A stretch of 64,000 nucleotides of DNA, taken from positions 4,030,001 through 4,094,000 of the forward strand of contig NC_047073.1 of the NCBI RefSeq assembly GCF_902459465.1, in the 5' to 3' direction. The number at the start of each line of letters is the position of its first letter. Within the stretch, counting starts at the first letter, position 1. This stretch comes from Asterias rubens (taxonomy: Eukaryota; Echinodermata; Asteroidea; Forcipulatida; Asteriidae). The position numbers and the translations under genes were made by a program. This document shows, piece after piece, positions 11,701-23,300 of this stretch. The notes under the pieces were generated by a model. The model was not told the origin of the DNA. It worked only from the letters and a program-made list of their open reading frames with translations, and searched no databases.

Positions 11701-14700
11701 TACCCCCCCGAACAAAGATATTGACAAAATTGGGAGACCACCAACATAGGGCTTAGATAGCTCAGTTGGTAGAGCGCCGGCACGTTAAACCGGAGGTCGT
11801 TGGTTCAAATCGAGCTCTAGTCAATTTTTCTTTGTTCAACCCAAAATCATTTAAACATGTACCCAGTCAGTTTCCCTTGTGGTTTATTATTTGACAAAAA
11901 TAAATGTTAAACTTTTGGTCACAAGACTGGAAATATTTCCGCACCTGTAGAGACTGTGGTCTTTATCAGCACAACACTCACCCCAAAGCATTTTATCTTT
12001 CTGTAGGTGTTCTGGGACTACTTTGTTGGTGTATACATCACTGAAGTACATTTCTCCGCCCGGTTTCAAAACTCGATATGCCTCCTTCAAGACGGCCTTC
12101 TTATCTGGAGACAGATTCACAACACAGTTTGAACTGAAAAAGAACCGTGGAGAATCTCGTTAAGAAATTCTTGAGAGATCCTCTTTGAGTCTTGTTAACA
12201 CCCTGTTCTCTTTGACACCCATTTTTATCTGCCATTCATATCTAAATATGTATTATGTATTATGGGCACAGCCGTCGATTTCACCAAACTCTTCCTAACT
12301 TAGGATTCATCGTATGACTTAGGACGGGTTCAGTTCCGTATCCAAATACGTAGGACGCATTGAACACATCCTAAGTTAGGACGGGTTACTCGTCCTAGCT
12401 CGAGTTAGGATTAATCCTAGCGTTTCGTGAAATCGGCTGCTGCACACTTAAAATTTTGCTTAGTTTTGTATACCCCAGAAAGAGTCAGCTTGCGTTGATC
12501 GAAAGACACTACTTGTCTTGTCGAGAACAAAATTCATCAAAAATCTCTTGCATCAGCTGCTGAAAAAACTTGTTTGCGCACCTAAACTTTGGAATAGTCC
12601 CCCCCCCCCCATTTCTAGCGCTCTGCCTTTTCACTTTATATTTTCAGGAAACACCTGAAATCACACCTGTTCACAATGATTGTTAGGTTGTTAATGTTTT
12701 TAATTTGCAATTTTGTAACATTGTTCCTATGTTTCTTTTGCTGTGTATCATCACAAACCGCTGTGATCTTGATGAAATGGTGGTTTATAATTTTGTTTAT
12801 GAATGTAAGTAAAAAAAATTGGACACCCAGTTTTTAGATTTCAAGCAAAATTTGACACCCTTTCCAAAATCTTGGCTTAGACCTTTGCCTAGGTGAAGCC
12901 TGTTATGGAAGAACATTTAAATAGATTAGATTCATTTTCTGAAAGGTTGAGTTTTGAGGGTTTTTTTTATATAGCGCTTTTTCACTCCCTACGGGTGTCT
13001 CAAAGTGCTTCAACATATTACCCCTGGTCACTGGGCCTTAATTCACTCCTTAAACAATCTCAGCTCCCTGGGGAGTATACAGCCTGTGCAACAAATGCGC
13101 TACTAAGCTAAACCAATCACAAGAACCATCTCTGCCCTCACAGGTACCTATTTACCCCTAGGTGGAGAGAAGCAATAATAGTTAAGTGTCTTGCTCAGGG
13201 ACACAAGTGTCACGACCGGGATTTGAACCCCCACTCTGCTGAACAGAATTAGCAGAGTTTGAATTCGGAGCTCTTAACCGCTCGGCCACGACACCCCACG
13301 AAAGGTTACTTACACGATGAGATCAAATTGATTGTCTTGCAGTCCGGCTTCTCCGAGTTTCTCAATGTAGCCCTTGACAAACTCCACGTTCTTCTTGCTG
13401 TACCCAAATTCCTTTGTGTGGTAGCCCACATACTTGATTGCCACTGCAAGCTATGGAGTAAATGCATGTAGTTGAATACAAAAAATTAAAGATGCTATGT
13501 CAGATTTTTGGCCGATTTGACCCAAATTGTTTGATATAAAATTCAATAGGTATTTTGAATGGGGTCGAGAACGCTACAAGCTTTCATTTGAGCCATTGCT
13601 CGAAAAAGTTCGCCAATTATTAGTAGTGCAGCACTCAGTGAAATAAAGCGCATTTTAGGCGACGCGACGTTCACACGTAAACCTAATGACCACCAACATG
13701 GTGACGTGCGCGTATCACGGCCGCCATACCTCAAAAAGACTTATTGGCTTGAAACATAACCTAAGAAAAATTAATAATAATAATTACAACAGTAATAATA
13801 ATAAACACTATATAAAGACACTCTCCTTCGGCTTAATCACGTTGATTTTCATGAAAATAAATAAAATAAATGCAAAATAAGAATACACTTAATTAGAAAA
13901 ATTAAAACAAATTTCCATAAAAATACTGAAACATTGGGGCTTTTTATAGGGGTGCTTTTTATAACCTGTATGTTTGGTAAACCAGATACTGGTTTAGTTT
14001 TACCTGATTATCAGTCATATCAACCCCAACCACTGATCCGTTTTCTCCGACCAGCTTGCTGATGGCAAAACAATCCATGCCAGTTCCAGATCCCAGATCT
14101 AAGACTCTTAGCCCTTCAACATGGCTTGGAATAGTCAGACCACATCCATAGAACCTGTCATATGAAAGAAGCAGAGCAGACGATTACTTAAAGTCACCTG
14201 GAAGTGGTATTTTTTCAAAAATAAAGCTTTTGTAACTAATAATGTGTTTTGATGAGTAGAACTAAGGTTCTAAAAAAATTATTTCTCATTTTATTTTCAC
14301 AAATTTAAGAGTAGGCCCCGACCCAAGAGGGCGCTGTTTATGACATCAATCGAGGCGCGATATTTGAAGAGTAATGTGTAGTCTGGCCCCGTACACTACG
14401 TCTGGGTACCTGATCGGTATGATGCCTACGTACAGAACTACAGTCACGGAGCAGACTGCACGCACTAGTATCTGGCTGCTTTGCAGACGGTCCCCTCGGA
14501 TTACCCTGCACGGTGAACCGCAAGCTAAAAGCATATTCTCAAAGTTTAAACTCTTTTTCACGTTTGGCATACGCTCCCCTAGGTTCATCACGTCTTTCAG
14601 GTACCTTCTTTGACTTCCCACTCTGGACAATTTGTTGGGATGACGTCATGTTTAAGAAAAACTTTTCTCTTCGTGTCAAATGTGTGGTGTATTCCGGATT

Positions 14701-15769
14701 TGAAGCACGACGGCCGAAGTGTTCGCTCCACAGCGCTGAAAAAGATGCGGACCGGACCACTATTGCTCTTGTGAGTCTGACTTTCGCGACCAGCAACCGC
14801 CCATACTTGGGATCTGCAGGAAACACATGCGACCTGACCCCATCTTTAGTTGTTTTGCTGCATCCTAGCAATAAACTTTTTCGAAGCGTATAAACTCACT
14901 ACTTGGACCGTAAATGTACTTTGCTTGTGTGTTTACTCATTCCAGGCAAAGTCTATCTCGATTGACGTCACAAAAGGGATAGGCGGAGTCAGCTCCCCAA
15001 ACAACTCTAACTATTTTTAAACATATAAATCAGGAGAAACCAATACTAAAAAAATTGTTTTATTGTTCATAAGCATATTATATACTCTTGTGTTTGACTT
15101 TGGAAAAAAATATATATATTTGAGTTGGCTTTATAAATTATAAAAATAATAAATATATAACTTTATTATACAGGCCTACTAAGTAAACAATTTTTTTTTA
15201 ATAAAAGCAAACTTAAAATTTTAAAAGCAAAATGTAGATCTATCTCTACTATCTATGTTTAATCAATTGTTGGCATTGTGGCTGAATCTGGTGGTAGCTT
15301 GTCATTGTTGAATCTTATTGTTAATACTCATAGCTGCTGCTTCTTCGGGCTGGCTGGGCGAAACAAACAACATGAACACAGTAAACAGTATAGATTAGAA
15401 ATTGATAGAAACACTGTACACAGTAGACACGACTATAGAAAAGACAGAGCCGAGTCCAAACCATGGAGCTATAGCTCCATGCCCAAACCTTGTTGCGATA
15501 ACGTAACCCTCCTGCCGACGACGTAGCCGGAGCCGTCGGCAGGAGGGTTACGTTATCGCAACTAGTCCAAACCCAACCCAGTGAGATAGAAAAATGACTT
15601 ACGTTGAAACAACCTCATCGTGAACGCTTGCAATAGCGTTCCTCACACTCAACGGTGGTTTTACTGATCCCGCTACGTTGCAAGCATTTGTTTGCAAATC
15701 TGTGTTTTTCTGAATAACACTGCCGTAGTAATCTTTGACATTATCGTGGATACTATCACAATCAGCCAT
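8751..15769 (-). CDS. AS3MT: Arsenite methyltransferase
   Basis: Nine exons on the minus strand: 15769-15603, 14154-14004, 13450-13314, 12133-11982, 11554-11417, 11166-11024, 10226-10137, 9682-9551, 8786-8751. They join in frame to 381 aa (human 375). The enzyme transfers methyl groups from S-adenosylmethionine to trivalent arsenic in the cytosol. The SAM-binding motif VLDLGSGTG is at residues 73-81. All four conserved arsenic/disulfide cysteines are present: C30 (LQTNAC), C60 (YGCGL), C155 (SNCVVNL) and C205 (LWGEC). The C-terminal 55 residues carry repeated vicinal CC pairs (GGCC, EGCC, GSCC, SCCGPK), richer than the single pair of the human tail. The reading frame stays open upstream of the chosen ATG, but [16 protein letters not shown] matches the family start and has A at -3. 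It is divergent from MTG1. Confidence 0.96.
8946..9290 (-). repeat. Family F inverted-repeat element (AS3MT intron 8)
   Basis: It begins TTAAAGGATTTGGGTAC and ends CATAGACCCTTTATTAA. Long inner arms around CTACAGCACCTCAG and CTGAGGTGCTGTAG fold together. Confidence 0.75.
9352..9425 (-). repeat. S3 SINE tail fragment
   Basis: It matches the reverse of the S3 tail: CCGTACACCGATAT, then a CAGTACTTTTCCC block. Confidence 0.5.
10504..10887 (-). repeat. Family A element (AS3MT intron 6)
   Basis: Full length: TTAAAGGCAGTGTACAC at one end and GTGTCCAGTGTCTTTAA at the other. The central hairpin TTTCGAGACCTCAG...TGAGGTCTC is intact. Confidence 0.85.
11690..11845 (+). repeat. S4 tRNA-derived SINE-like element (AS3MT intron 4)
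   Basis: A tRNA-like head, TTAGATAGCTCAGTTGGTAGA, has loop ACGTTAA (GTT at the anticodon site) and GGTTCAAATCG. The acceptor stem does not pair well. The same sequence recurs at 34010-34195 together with its flank CTTCTGACAGGTACCCC. It is therefore a dispersed repeat, not a tRNA gene. Confidence 0.65.
12270..12439. repeat. Family B fold-back element, older copy (AS3MT intron 3)
   Basis: Ends GCCGTCGATTTCAC and GTGAAATCGGC. The interior repeats CCTAACTTAGGA and TCCTAAGTTAGGA words. Confidence 0.7.
12962..13297 (-). repeat. S1 SINE (tRNA-Ser/Leu-like head), AS3MT intron 3
   Basis: Reversed, it starts GTGTCGTGGCCGAGCGGTTA, carries GGTTCAAATCCCGGTCGTGA, then GTAAATAGGTACCTGTGAGG, and ends in AAAGCGCTATATAAA. 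Its head lies 16 nt from the donor of the exon ending at 13314. Confidence 0.85.
13451..14003. other. AS3MT intron 2
   Basis: No repeat family is recognised. There is a short AAT-rich run at 13771-13805. Confidence 0.5.
14540..14880 (-). pseudogene. Decayed THAP zinc-finger domain, probably from a P-element-like transposon
   Basis: Inside AS3MT intron 1, an open frame reads [19 protein letters not shown], then a KVRLTRA block, then ALWSEHF. This matches the THAP outline C-x(n)-C ... FP.DP ... KV.R.R ... W ... LCSEHF. The tryptophan positions have become L and V, and the Cys of C-x2-H is W, so the zinc site is lost. It continues to a basic [11 protein letters not shown] stretch, of a kind I recall after THAP domains in transposon-encoded proteins. 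No transposase catalytic region is visible. It could also be a THAP first exon carried in a non-autonomous element. The call rests on motif spacing alone. Confidence 0.5.
15462..15481. repeat. 20-bp perfect palindrome (AS3MT intron 1)
   Basis: CATGGAGCTATAGCTCCATG reads the same on both strands. It lies 10 bp from the larger hairpin that follows. Confidence 0.85.
15492..15562. repeat. Perfect 29-bp hairpin
   Basis: The left arm 15492-15520 (starting GTTGCGATAACGTAACC) and the right arm 15534-15562 are exact reverse complements around a 13-nt loop. It ends 41 bp from the donor of AS3MT exon 1. The imperfect hairpin at 878-938 has related arms. Confidence 0.9.
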
Positions 15770-16082
15770 GGTCTTTTGTACGTAAAAGGTCGACGGACCG
15801 GTCAAAAGCAACTCAAAGTTGAAAGATTTGGGAAAGTCATAAGAAAATAGAGCGCCCTCTTGCGTTTGAATCGCACAGCAGCAATAAAACTTTGGTAACA
15901 CAAAACATGGACTCAAACTTCCCTTAATATTTACCACACTCACTCATAGTTTTGTTCGATTTAATCACTTCCAAATGAATAGACTATACATGGAATCCTG
16001 AGTCGTAGAGCAATATATTAGACCGGAACTAGTAAAAATTATTAATGATTCAATTTTGTTATTTCCCCAGATTTTGTCGTGA

Positions 16083-16154
16083 TCCCATATGGTCTAGTGG
16101 TTAGGATTCGTGGTTTTCACCCACGCGGCCCGGGTTCGATTCCCGGTGTGGGAA
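16083..16154 (+). tRNA. tRNA-Glu (anticodon TTC)
   Basis: A 72-nt cloverleaf: acceptor TCCCATA pairs with TGTGGGA, the D-loop reads TGGTCTAGTGGTTAG, the anticodon stem CGTGG/CCACG encloses loop TTTTCAC, and the T-arm contains GGTTCGATTCC. It is near-identical to metazoan tRNA-Glu-TTC. The A and B boxes look intact, and a T-rich run follows at 16161 (TTTTTTC), a plausible Pol III terminator. It lies between the divergent AS3MT and MTG1 starts and has none of the SINE tails found elsewhere in the window. Confidence 0.95.
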
Positions 16155-17335
16155 GCCGTATTTTTTCTATCACTTATTTTAATTTTTTTTAAATTCACTT
16201 TATGGAGTTTAATATTTGGGAGACACTATTGCTTAGATATAGAATAAGCTTGTTTTCCCCGTTATGTGTGACAAAAAAGAACCGTAGGGGTGGGGGGGGG
16301 GGTCTTTTTCATTTACAATCAAGAGAGCTCTCTAGAGGGCGCTAGTACTGTTTGTTTATTTTAGCGAAACACATGACATGCACGTGACTTTTTAAACTTG
16401 CACGTTCTGTTCTGTTTGCTGATACTGAGTGCTGCATATTAAATACGGACGATGATCCGACGTGAGTTCTCTACTTTTACTATGAATTTTTGTTGTATTT
16501 ACTTGATTTGGTCTGAATTCTTCCTCTACCTCCATGGTCTGTGACGACAGTGGCGCTGTACTCCTTTTTTCTCGAATTTTGACATTCTCTGTCGTACTCG
16601 TACTTCTTCTAATCAATTCTAAGTTCTAGTTCTACCGACCGATAATTCGGTTCAGTTTTGTTGTGTTTACTGTTTTATGGCATGCTTGAAGTAGGTTTAT
16701 TACACCGGTGTGAAGTTGGTTTCACGTTTGACATTGGACATTCGTGTCAAACACGAATCAGTTCCTCGAATGACCATTGACATTCAAATTTCATTTACGC
16801 ACAAAACCAATGGGACTGTAAAGTAATGGAGTGTGTATGTCTGGCATTAGCCATTACTTTATGTGTTTTAGCAAAAGTTAGTAGTACAAATACCATACTA
16901 TACAAATACTACCTTTAGGAAACTGTGGGGCTTGGGGTTGTCTTTACTCTTTTGCTCTAAACACCCGGCTGGCAGACAAATATTCCACTACTTTAGCGAT
17001 CAGGCAATTATCAAGATGTTGTAGTACTAGTAGTCTAACGCAAGTGAACATAAAACGTGGGCATTGATGTACCCACTGCTCTGTTACCCCTGTGTATGTC
17101 ATGTATGTTAGTGAAATGTCGAACGTTTGTCTGAGATCCGAGTACTAAGGTTCCATTTTTATCATAAATGCGGAGAGCTATTCTTTGCTTTAAACCGATC
17201 GGCCGTGACACCATACAACAAACAATAATATATTAATATGCAGACAGATTATTCTATTTATAAACCTAGGTTATCGGATATTAATGTCTATGGATGAGGA
17301 GGGGCGTGTCTAAGAGATAGGCGTTACTCTTTACA
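16155..17335. other. tRNA-Glu to MTG1 spacer
   Basis: No gene or known repeat is seen. There is a G-run at 16289-16302. It presumably contains the MTG1 promoter, but no clear TATA box was found. Confidence 0.4.
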
Positions 17336-20300
17336 ATGGCAGGACAAGGAGCTAGGCAGGGTCAGCGCATCTTCCGCGACTTCTTCACCTTTGGAAGTAA
17401 AGATCTGACTCACTGGTTCCCATCGCACATGGCAAGAGGTACAAATCATATATATTTTTATTCATGCATTCAGTCGGAGCATCGAACGATGGCCCTCTAA
17501 ATGTTTTGGTATCTACCGTTGCTGTACGCAACTCCTCCCGTTGCAGGCCAGAGTCCTGGCACAAGGTGTCCACACATACATATGTGGTTTCTGGCCTAAC
17601 ACAGGAACAGTGTCAACATTTTCATACAGCTGCTATTAAAGTACTAAAAGTAGCTAAGTAAAATTTTTTGCTAAGCACTAGAAAAGCTGCCTAACATAAT
17701 TCTCTGCTTTTTGAGCATTTTTTATGAAATTTGGTCCTGGTGATCACTCGTTCACAAGTGGTTCATGGTTTAAACTCCCTGTTGATTCCACAGGGTCAAT
17801 ATTTATTGATTGAGTTTGTTTTCTGGTCATGTTTTCTCAGGTATGAAGAAAATGAGGAATGCTCTACGATCTGTAGACTGCATAATAGAAGTCCACGACG
17901 CCAGAGTACGTAGTCCTAGAATTTTCATTTTAGAATAGACAGTGACATTGCAACGGTTGTATCAAGACCCCTTGCATTAAGTCGCCCTCACTGAGGTCTA
18001 AGAATTGAAACATGCATAGTTTGTATGAACCACACTCAACTCTGATTCTCAGCCGAGGATAGATCTTCCTTTAATAATTATATTAAATTAATATACACAG
18101 CTTTTATAAAGTGCCTGACTCACACAGGTGTCTTGAATAAGCCTCGGCGGTTATTGATTACTTAGTTGAGTCGTGACTACCATTTTCAACTACTCGGTTA
18201 ATCGTGCAGCCAGGACTACTACAATGTACATAAATAGTTGTGACTACCTGTTTCATGAACCAATCTTAAACTTTTATCATCGAACAACAAAAGCCTGAAG
18301 CCCGGTTCATACTTCCTGCAAATGCTTCTTGTGAAGCGAATTTGACATCACAACTCTTTTTTTCGCTGTGAATGTTTTGCAGGATTTCAGCACACGCCAA
18401 CTGTTCTAAATTGCTCGCTGTTTCAAATTTGTGACGTGTAGGCCCTGAAATTTTGCATTCGCAGGAAGTGTGAATCGGGCTTTACTCAGTTTGAAGCGAT
18501 TCTGAGGGACTCGGGGAAAGTTCTTTATCAAACAACTGTTCTCAAACATTTTTATTTTTTTTTTCTCTTGGGCAGATTCCTTTTTCAGGGAGGAATCCGA
18601 TCTTCGGTGATGTACTGGACGTTAGACCTCATCTGCTGATATTAAATAAGAAAGACGTGGCTGATATGACGCCTCAAGAAACCAGCGTAAGTATGCTCAC
18701 GATTCATAGCATTGATATAACGTTTGGTAAGAACGCTTGGTAAGTTGTGAGAAAGGTTCCATCTGAAGTAATTGTAGTTTTTGAGAAAGAAGTAATTTGG
18801 GATGTGTTGCAGTGTGACGTCAGAGGACGAAAGCTGCAAGTGAAGACGCATAAGGTTTGGAAAATCCAACACAACAAAACTGATGGTGTGTTATTAACAG
18901 CTTGGCTTGAAGTTTTAGAGTAGTTTTGCACCAACCGGGTGCCTCGCCCTCTTTAATGGCAGGCAGGGCCGCTTCCTAGAATGGTGTACCTGAGTAGTAC
19001 ACCTGTGGATTTTTAACCACAGGACTCTAAAGTAAACGAGCAGAGTATACTGTTCGAAACGTCAAGACCAAACCGGCTCTTTTTTAGAGCCAACACTCTC
19101 CGTAAGAGATTTACACATGGTTGTACCCGCAAGTTTACTATTTATTTATGGTTTCTTCTTAAGTTTACAATGCTTGTCACACTACAGTGTATAAGTAACA
19201 ACACACTTTTTTTTGTAGTGCATGCCGAATTTGACATGAAAGATTTTAGTTTGTTGCGTCTCTCATGTTCTGAATGACAACAAAATTTTCTGAAGATTTC
19301 AAAATTGATTTTGTTACAGAAAGTTCGTAATCATTTGAAAGAGGAAGGAGTACAAGATGTATTGTACACGGAGTGCCTTACACAGAACAGCCCAAGTGTT
19401 AAAAATGTGAGTTTGAAGAATAACTTTGTAGTTTTTCTATCAATCAGCCTCAGAACCGAAACTTCTATCAAGTTCTGTATTTGCATCAATACAAAATGCG
19501 CGATACAAATATAGACGATGTGACCTGTGACATCACATGTTTACAATAGAGTCACCGAGCCTGGACTTCCTGCAGGCATGATTTGTACACAGCTCAATGG
19601 AAGAATACATCAAATCTTATATTTTATCGAGATTGCACTGTCCAATTCTTTTCAATTTTTGATATGATGAAAGGGGGCACAACTCAAAACTTGTCCAGCT
19701 TTTACTTTCATAACTCTTGGATTGATGTGGAAATTATGTCACAAAATGTCATCTTTCCCATAGGACCAGTGCAGTATCTTGCCTGCCAGACTAGCCAAGA
19801 ATTGTACAAGGTTGTGTTTATTGCAAACAAAGTTCACATGGTCTCTATGCTATTGGATTTTGATTGATTGGGGGATTTTCCCTGAATGGATAAACTGTCT
19901 TTAGGTATTTATGAATATTGGTTTGTAGATTATACCCCGAGTTATTGAACTGATAGAAAACAGCGAGAGATACAATCGAGTAGAGGCTGAGGAGTACACA
20001 GTGATTGTGATTGGTGTACCTAATGTCGGCAAGTCATCTCTAATCAACGCCATGAGGAGAATCCACCTCAAGAAAGGTATTACTTTAGGGTGTCATGGCC
20101 GAGTGGTTAAAGCCATTGGACCCTTTCGGTAAACAGTATTGTGTACCACAACTTCTATATCAAATAACAAACCTGTGAAAATTTAGGCTCAATCGGTCAT
20201 CGGTGTCGGGAGAAAACAACGGAAAAACCCACCCTTGTTTCCGCGCGTTTCGCCGTGTCATGACATGTGTTTAAAATAAATCCGTAACTCTCGTTAACGA

Positions 20301-23300
20301 GAATTTATATTGTTTTGCTGTTTTCTCAAAAAGTAAAGCATTTCATGGAATAATATTTCAAGAGAAGTCTTTCACCATTGCCTTCTGTAAACCCTGTTAG
20401 TTATTTGTAAATCTGTGAATTTTTATTATTTTTTTCTGAACCGAAAGGGTCCAATGGCTTTAAGAGCATCGAATACTGGTGGTTAAGTCATCGGAGTGTG
20501 GGTTCGAATCCTGGTCATTACACTTGTGTCCTTGAGCAAGATACTTTACTATAAATGCTTCTCTTCAGCCAGGAGTATAAATGGGTACCAGCGAGGGTTG
20601 AGGTTGATATTATCTATAAACAAGCTTATGGCAGCTCAGGTTACACTCATAAGAAATCTGAGAAAGATTAAAGGGATGTTATTATTGGGCCATGTAAATG
20701 CGCATTGATGTAAAAGCACATATGAGACGTTACTGTGAAATGCGCTATATAAGAACTAGGTATTATTGTTATTATTGTTATTAGAGGGTAGTACTCGAAT
20801 TGAGGTTGGAGTTGAGGTACTAAATGAACATGTGAGTGATGAACAACATTGATTGAATAGATGCTAAATTGGAAGTACTTTGTTGAGATACTTGGTGTTC
20901 GCTGAAAAGTGTGAGAAGTGCTAGATGTGGTGTAAGTGCATAAATAATGTGCTAAAATAAGATTAAAGTTGAGGTGATTGGTGCAAATTAAGCGCTCATT
21001 GTTTTTGGTGCATATTTAAGTACTATTGAGATACTTGGCGCAATCATAACTAGGTGCAGATGTACTTAGTGGTAGTTGAATTGCTTAGTTTCAGTTTAAG
21101 GCCTAACATTTCAGGTACTAATTGAGATACTTGGGTGCTTGTTGAGGTGCTTTGTGTCAATTGAAGCGCTAATTTAAGTGCTTATACCTCAGGTCTAGTT
21201 TAGATACTCTATGCTCATTTCCATTGTTGTATCATATTTAACCTCAGGGAAAGCAACACCAGTGGGTATACAGCCAGGCGTGACCAGATCCCTCATGCAT
21301 AAAATACAGGTGAGATAAACTCTATGGCCACCATTTTTATATTTGATTTAATACCCGCGACAGTTTATCCATACATTCGGCGCTTACGGAAGCAGGGAAT
21401 TCTGTGTTTACGGCAAGCGTATTTCACGGGTTAGCGGCGAATTTGGGCTTCTGCGTGTGAGTATTCAAAGTTACTAGGCATTCTACGCTTACAAGGCTTG
21501 CGCAGAAATTCTGCGCTTGCACGTAAGCTGGGAATCGCGATTGTAAGTGCAGAATTCGGCAGTAAGCAGAGCCATGAAATTGGGCCCTGATTGGTAAAGA
21601 GAAGATTACCTGGCCATGTTTAAACGTGCTATTAACACAGTTACAAGTGTTAAACATATTGTGTGGCTCGTTAGATTACGAGGGCGCTAAATGAGGCTAA
21701 CGCAATTACTGCGTTTAGGCACCCAATCCAAAATCTGTAAGTATACACACATGGGCACGACTGTTGAACGTTGCATGCAGTTCGACTTTGCAAAACTGAG
21801 TGAGTACGTGGTAGGAATTGTAAATGTACAGAAAAGTTTTAATTTGTTTTTTTTTATTCCACTTTTGATTTTGTATTATGCCACTTTGTTAAAAAAAAAC
21901 TGCATTCATAAATGGGAATAAAAGAGTAGTGACTCTGTCTGAACCAGCTGTTTAAAGCCTTGCAGGATCAAGGCCGTGCAGTTATCGGTCAAGTGGACCT
22001 TATTCAAACTGTGAGAGATTCACTGAATGATTTAAAAACTTAACCCTCTCCCTCACCTCACACGCCTTTTTAAAAACTGAATTGCAATGGAATGCAGCTT
22101 TTTATGCGCCTTTTGACTGTTTCAGTAATATTTGTTATCCAGTTTTTTTTGTTCCTCGAAACTTTTAGAACAATTTGGTTTATACATTGTAAATATTTGT
22201 CTCTCCTTAATCAATTATTTCTTAAATGTGTGATAGTGTGATTTTTTCTTATTTTTTACCTCTTTATATTTTCATGTAACTCGACCTCCGGTTGCCTTAG
22301 GAATTTGTTTTAAAGTAATAAACCAAAAATGAATGAATGAATGAACTTGTGTTTTTGTTGTTGAAGGTAAGTAGCAGACCCAAAGTGTGGTTGCTGGATT
22401 CACCAGGGATTATGACACCCTACATCAGGGACATCGAGGTCGGCATGAAACTCGCCCTCTGTGGTAAGGTTAAAGACACTGGACACTATTGGTAATTGAC
22501 AAAGACCAGTCTTCTCACTTGGTGTATCTCAACATATACATAAAATAAAAATCCTGTGAAAATGAGTTCAATTGGTCGTCGAAGTTGCGAGATTATAATG
22601 AAAGAAAAAACGCCCTTGTCACACGAAATTGTGTGCGTTTAGATGGTTGATTTCGAGACCTCAAATTCTAAATCTGAGGTCTCGAAATCAAATTCGTGGA
22701 AAATTACTTCTTTCTCGAAAACTATGTCACTTCAGAGGGAGCCGTTTCTCACAATGTTTTATACCATCAACCTCTCCCCATTACTCGTCACCAAGTAAGG
22801 TTTTATACTAATAATTATTTTGAGTAATTACCAATAGTGTCCACTGCCTTTAAGACATGAACGATAGATTAAGGAGCTTAGTGAATGATTAATCAGCATT
22901 AACAATAAGCCTGGGCGACTAGTGAAATTTTCTACTCAGCTTGTCATGCCTCAAATTGTTGCGACTTTGACACTAGCCGTCAAAACATTCATCAAAAAGT
23001 ACAAAACAAAGAGTGCTCATATATAAAAAATATGAATTGGGTTTTAAGTCGTTATCGGGTGGTATGAGATTCCCTGGAATAATTCTCTTTGGTATTCCTC
23101 CCACCTCTCAAAATGAAACTTCCATCCTAGTCTTCCCTCCGTGGGGTTCTTGGCTAGTATAGTAATCAAATTTGCTTTACTAAGAATCTTTAAAAAATTG
23201 AAGAAAAAATTACTAAACAAAGTCAGTCAAATTCTGAAAGTTTTTTGTTTGCAATTTTGTGTTTTGCAGGAATGCTTCAAGATCACAAAGTTGGCGAGGA

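Noticed and set aside
11751-11826. tRNA-Asn-like gene (GTT)
   Set aside because: The acceptor stem does not pair, and the same module with the same flank recurs at 34 kb, so it is a tRNA-derived repeat.
14513-14893. 126-codon open frame on the plus strand
   Set aside because: It is the antisense shadow of the THAP-like remnant, whose minus-strand reading has recognisable motifs.
15770-15943. Upstream extension of AS3MT to an earlier ATG
   Set aside because: The frame is open but the extra residues match nothing in the family, while the ATG at 15769 aligns with the known N terminus and has a good context.
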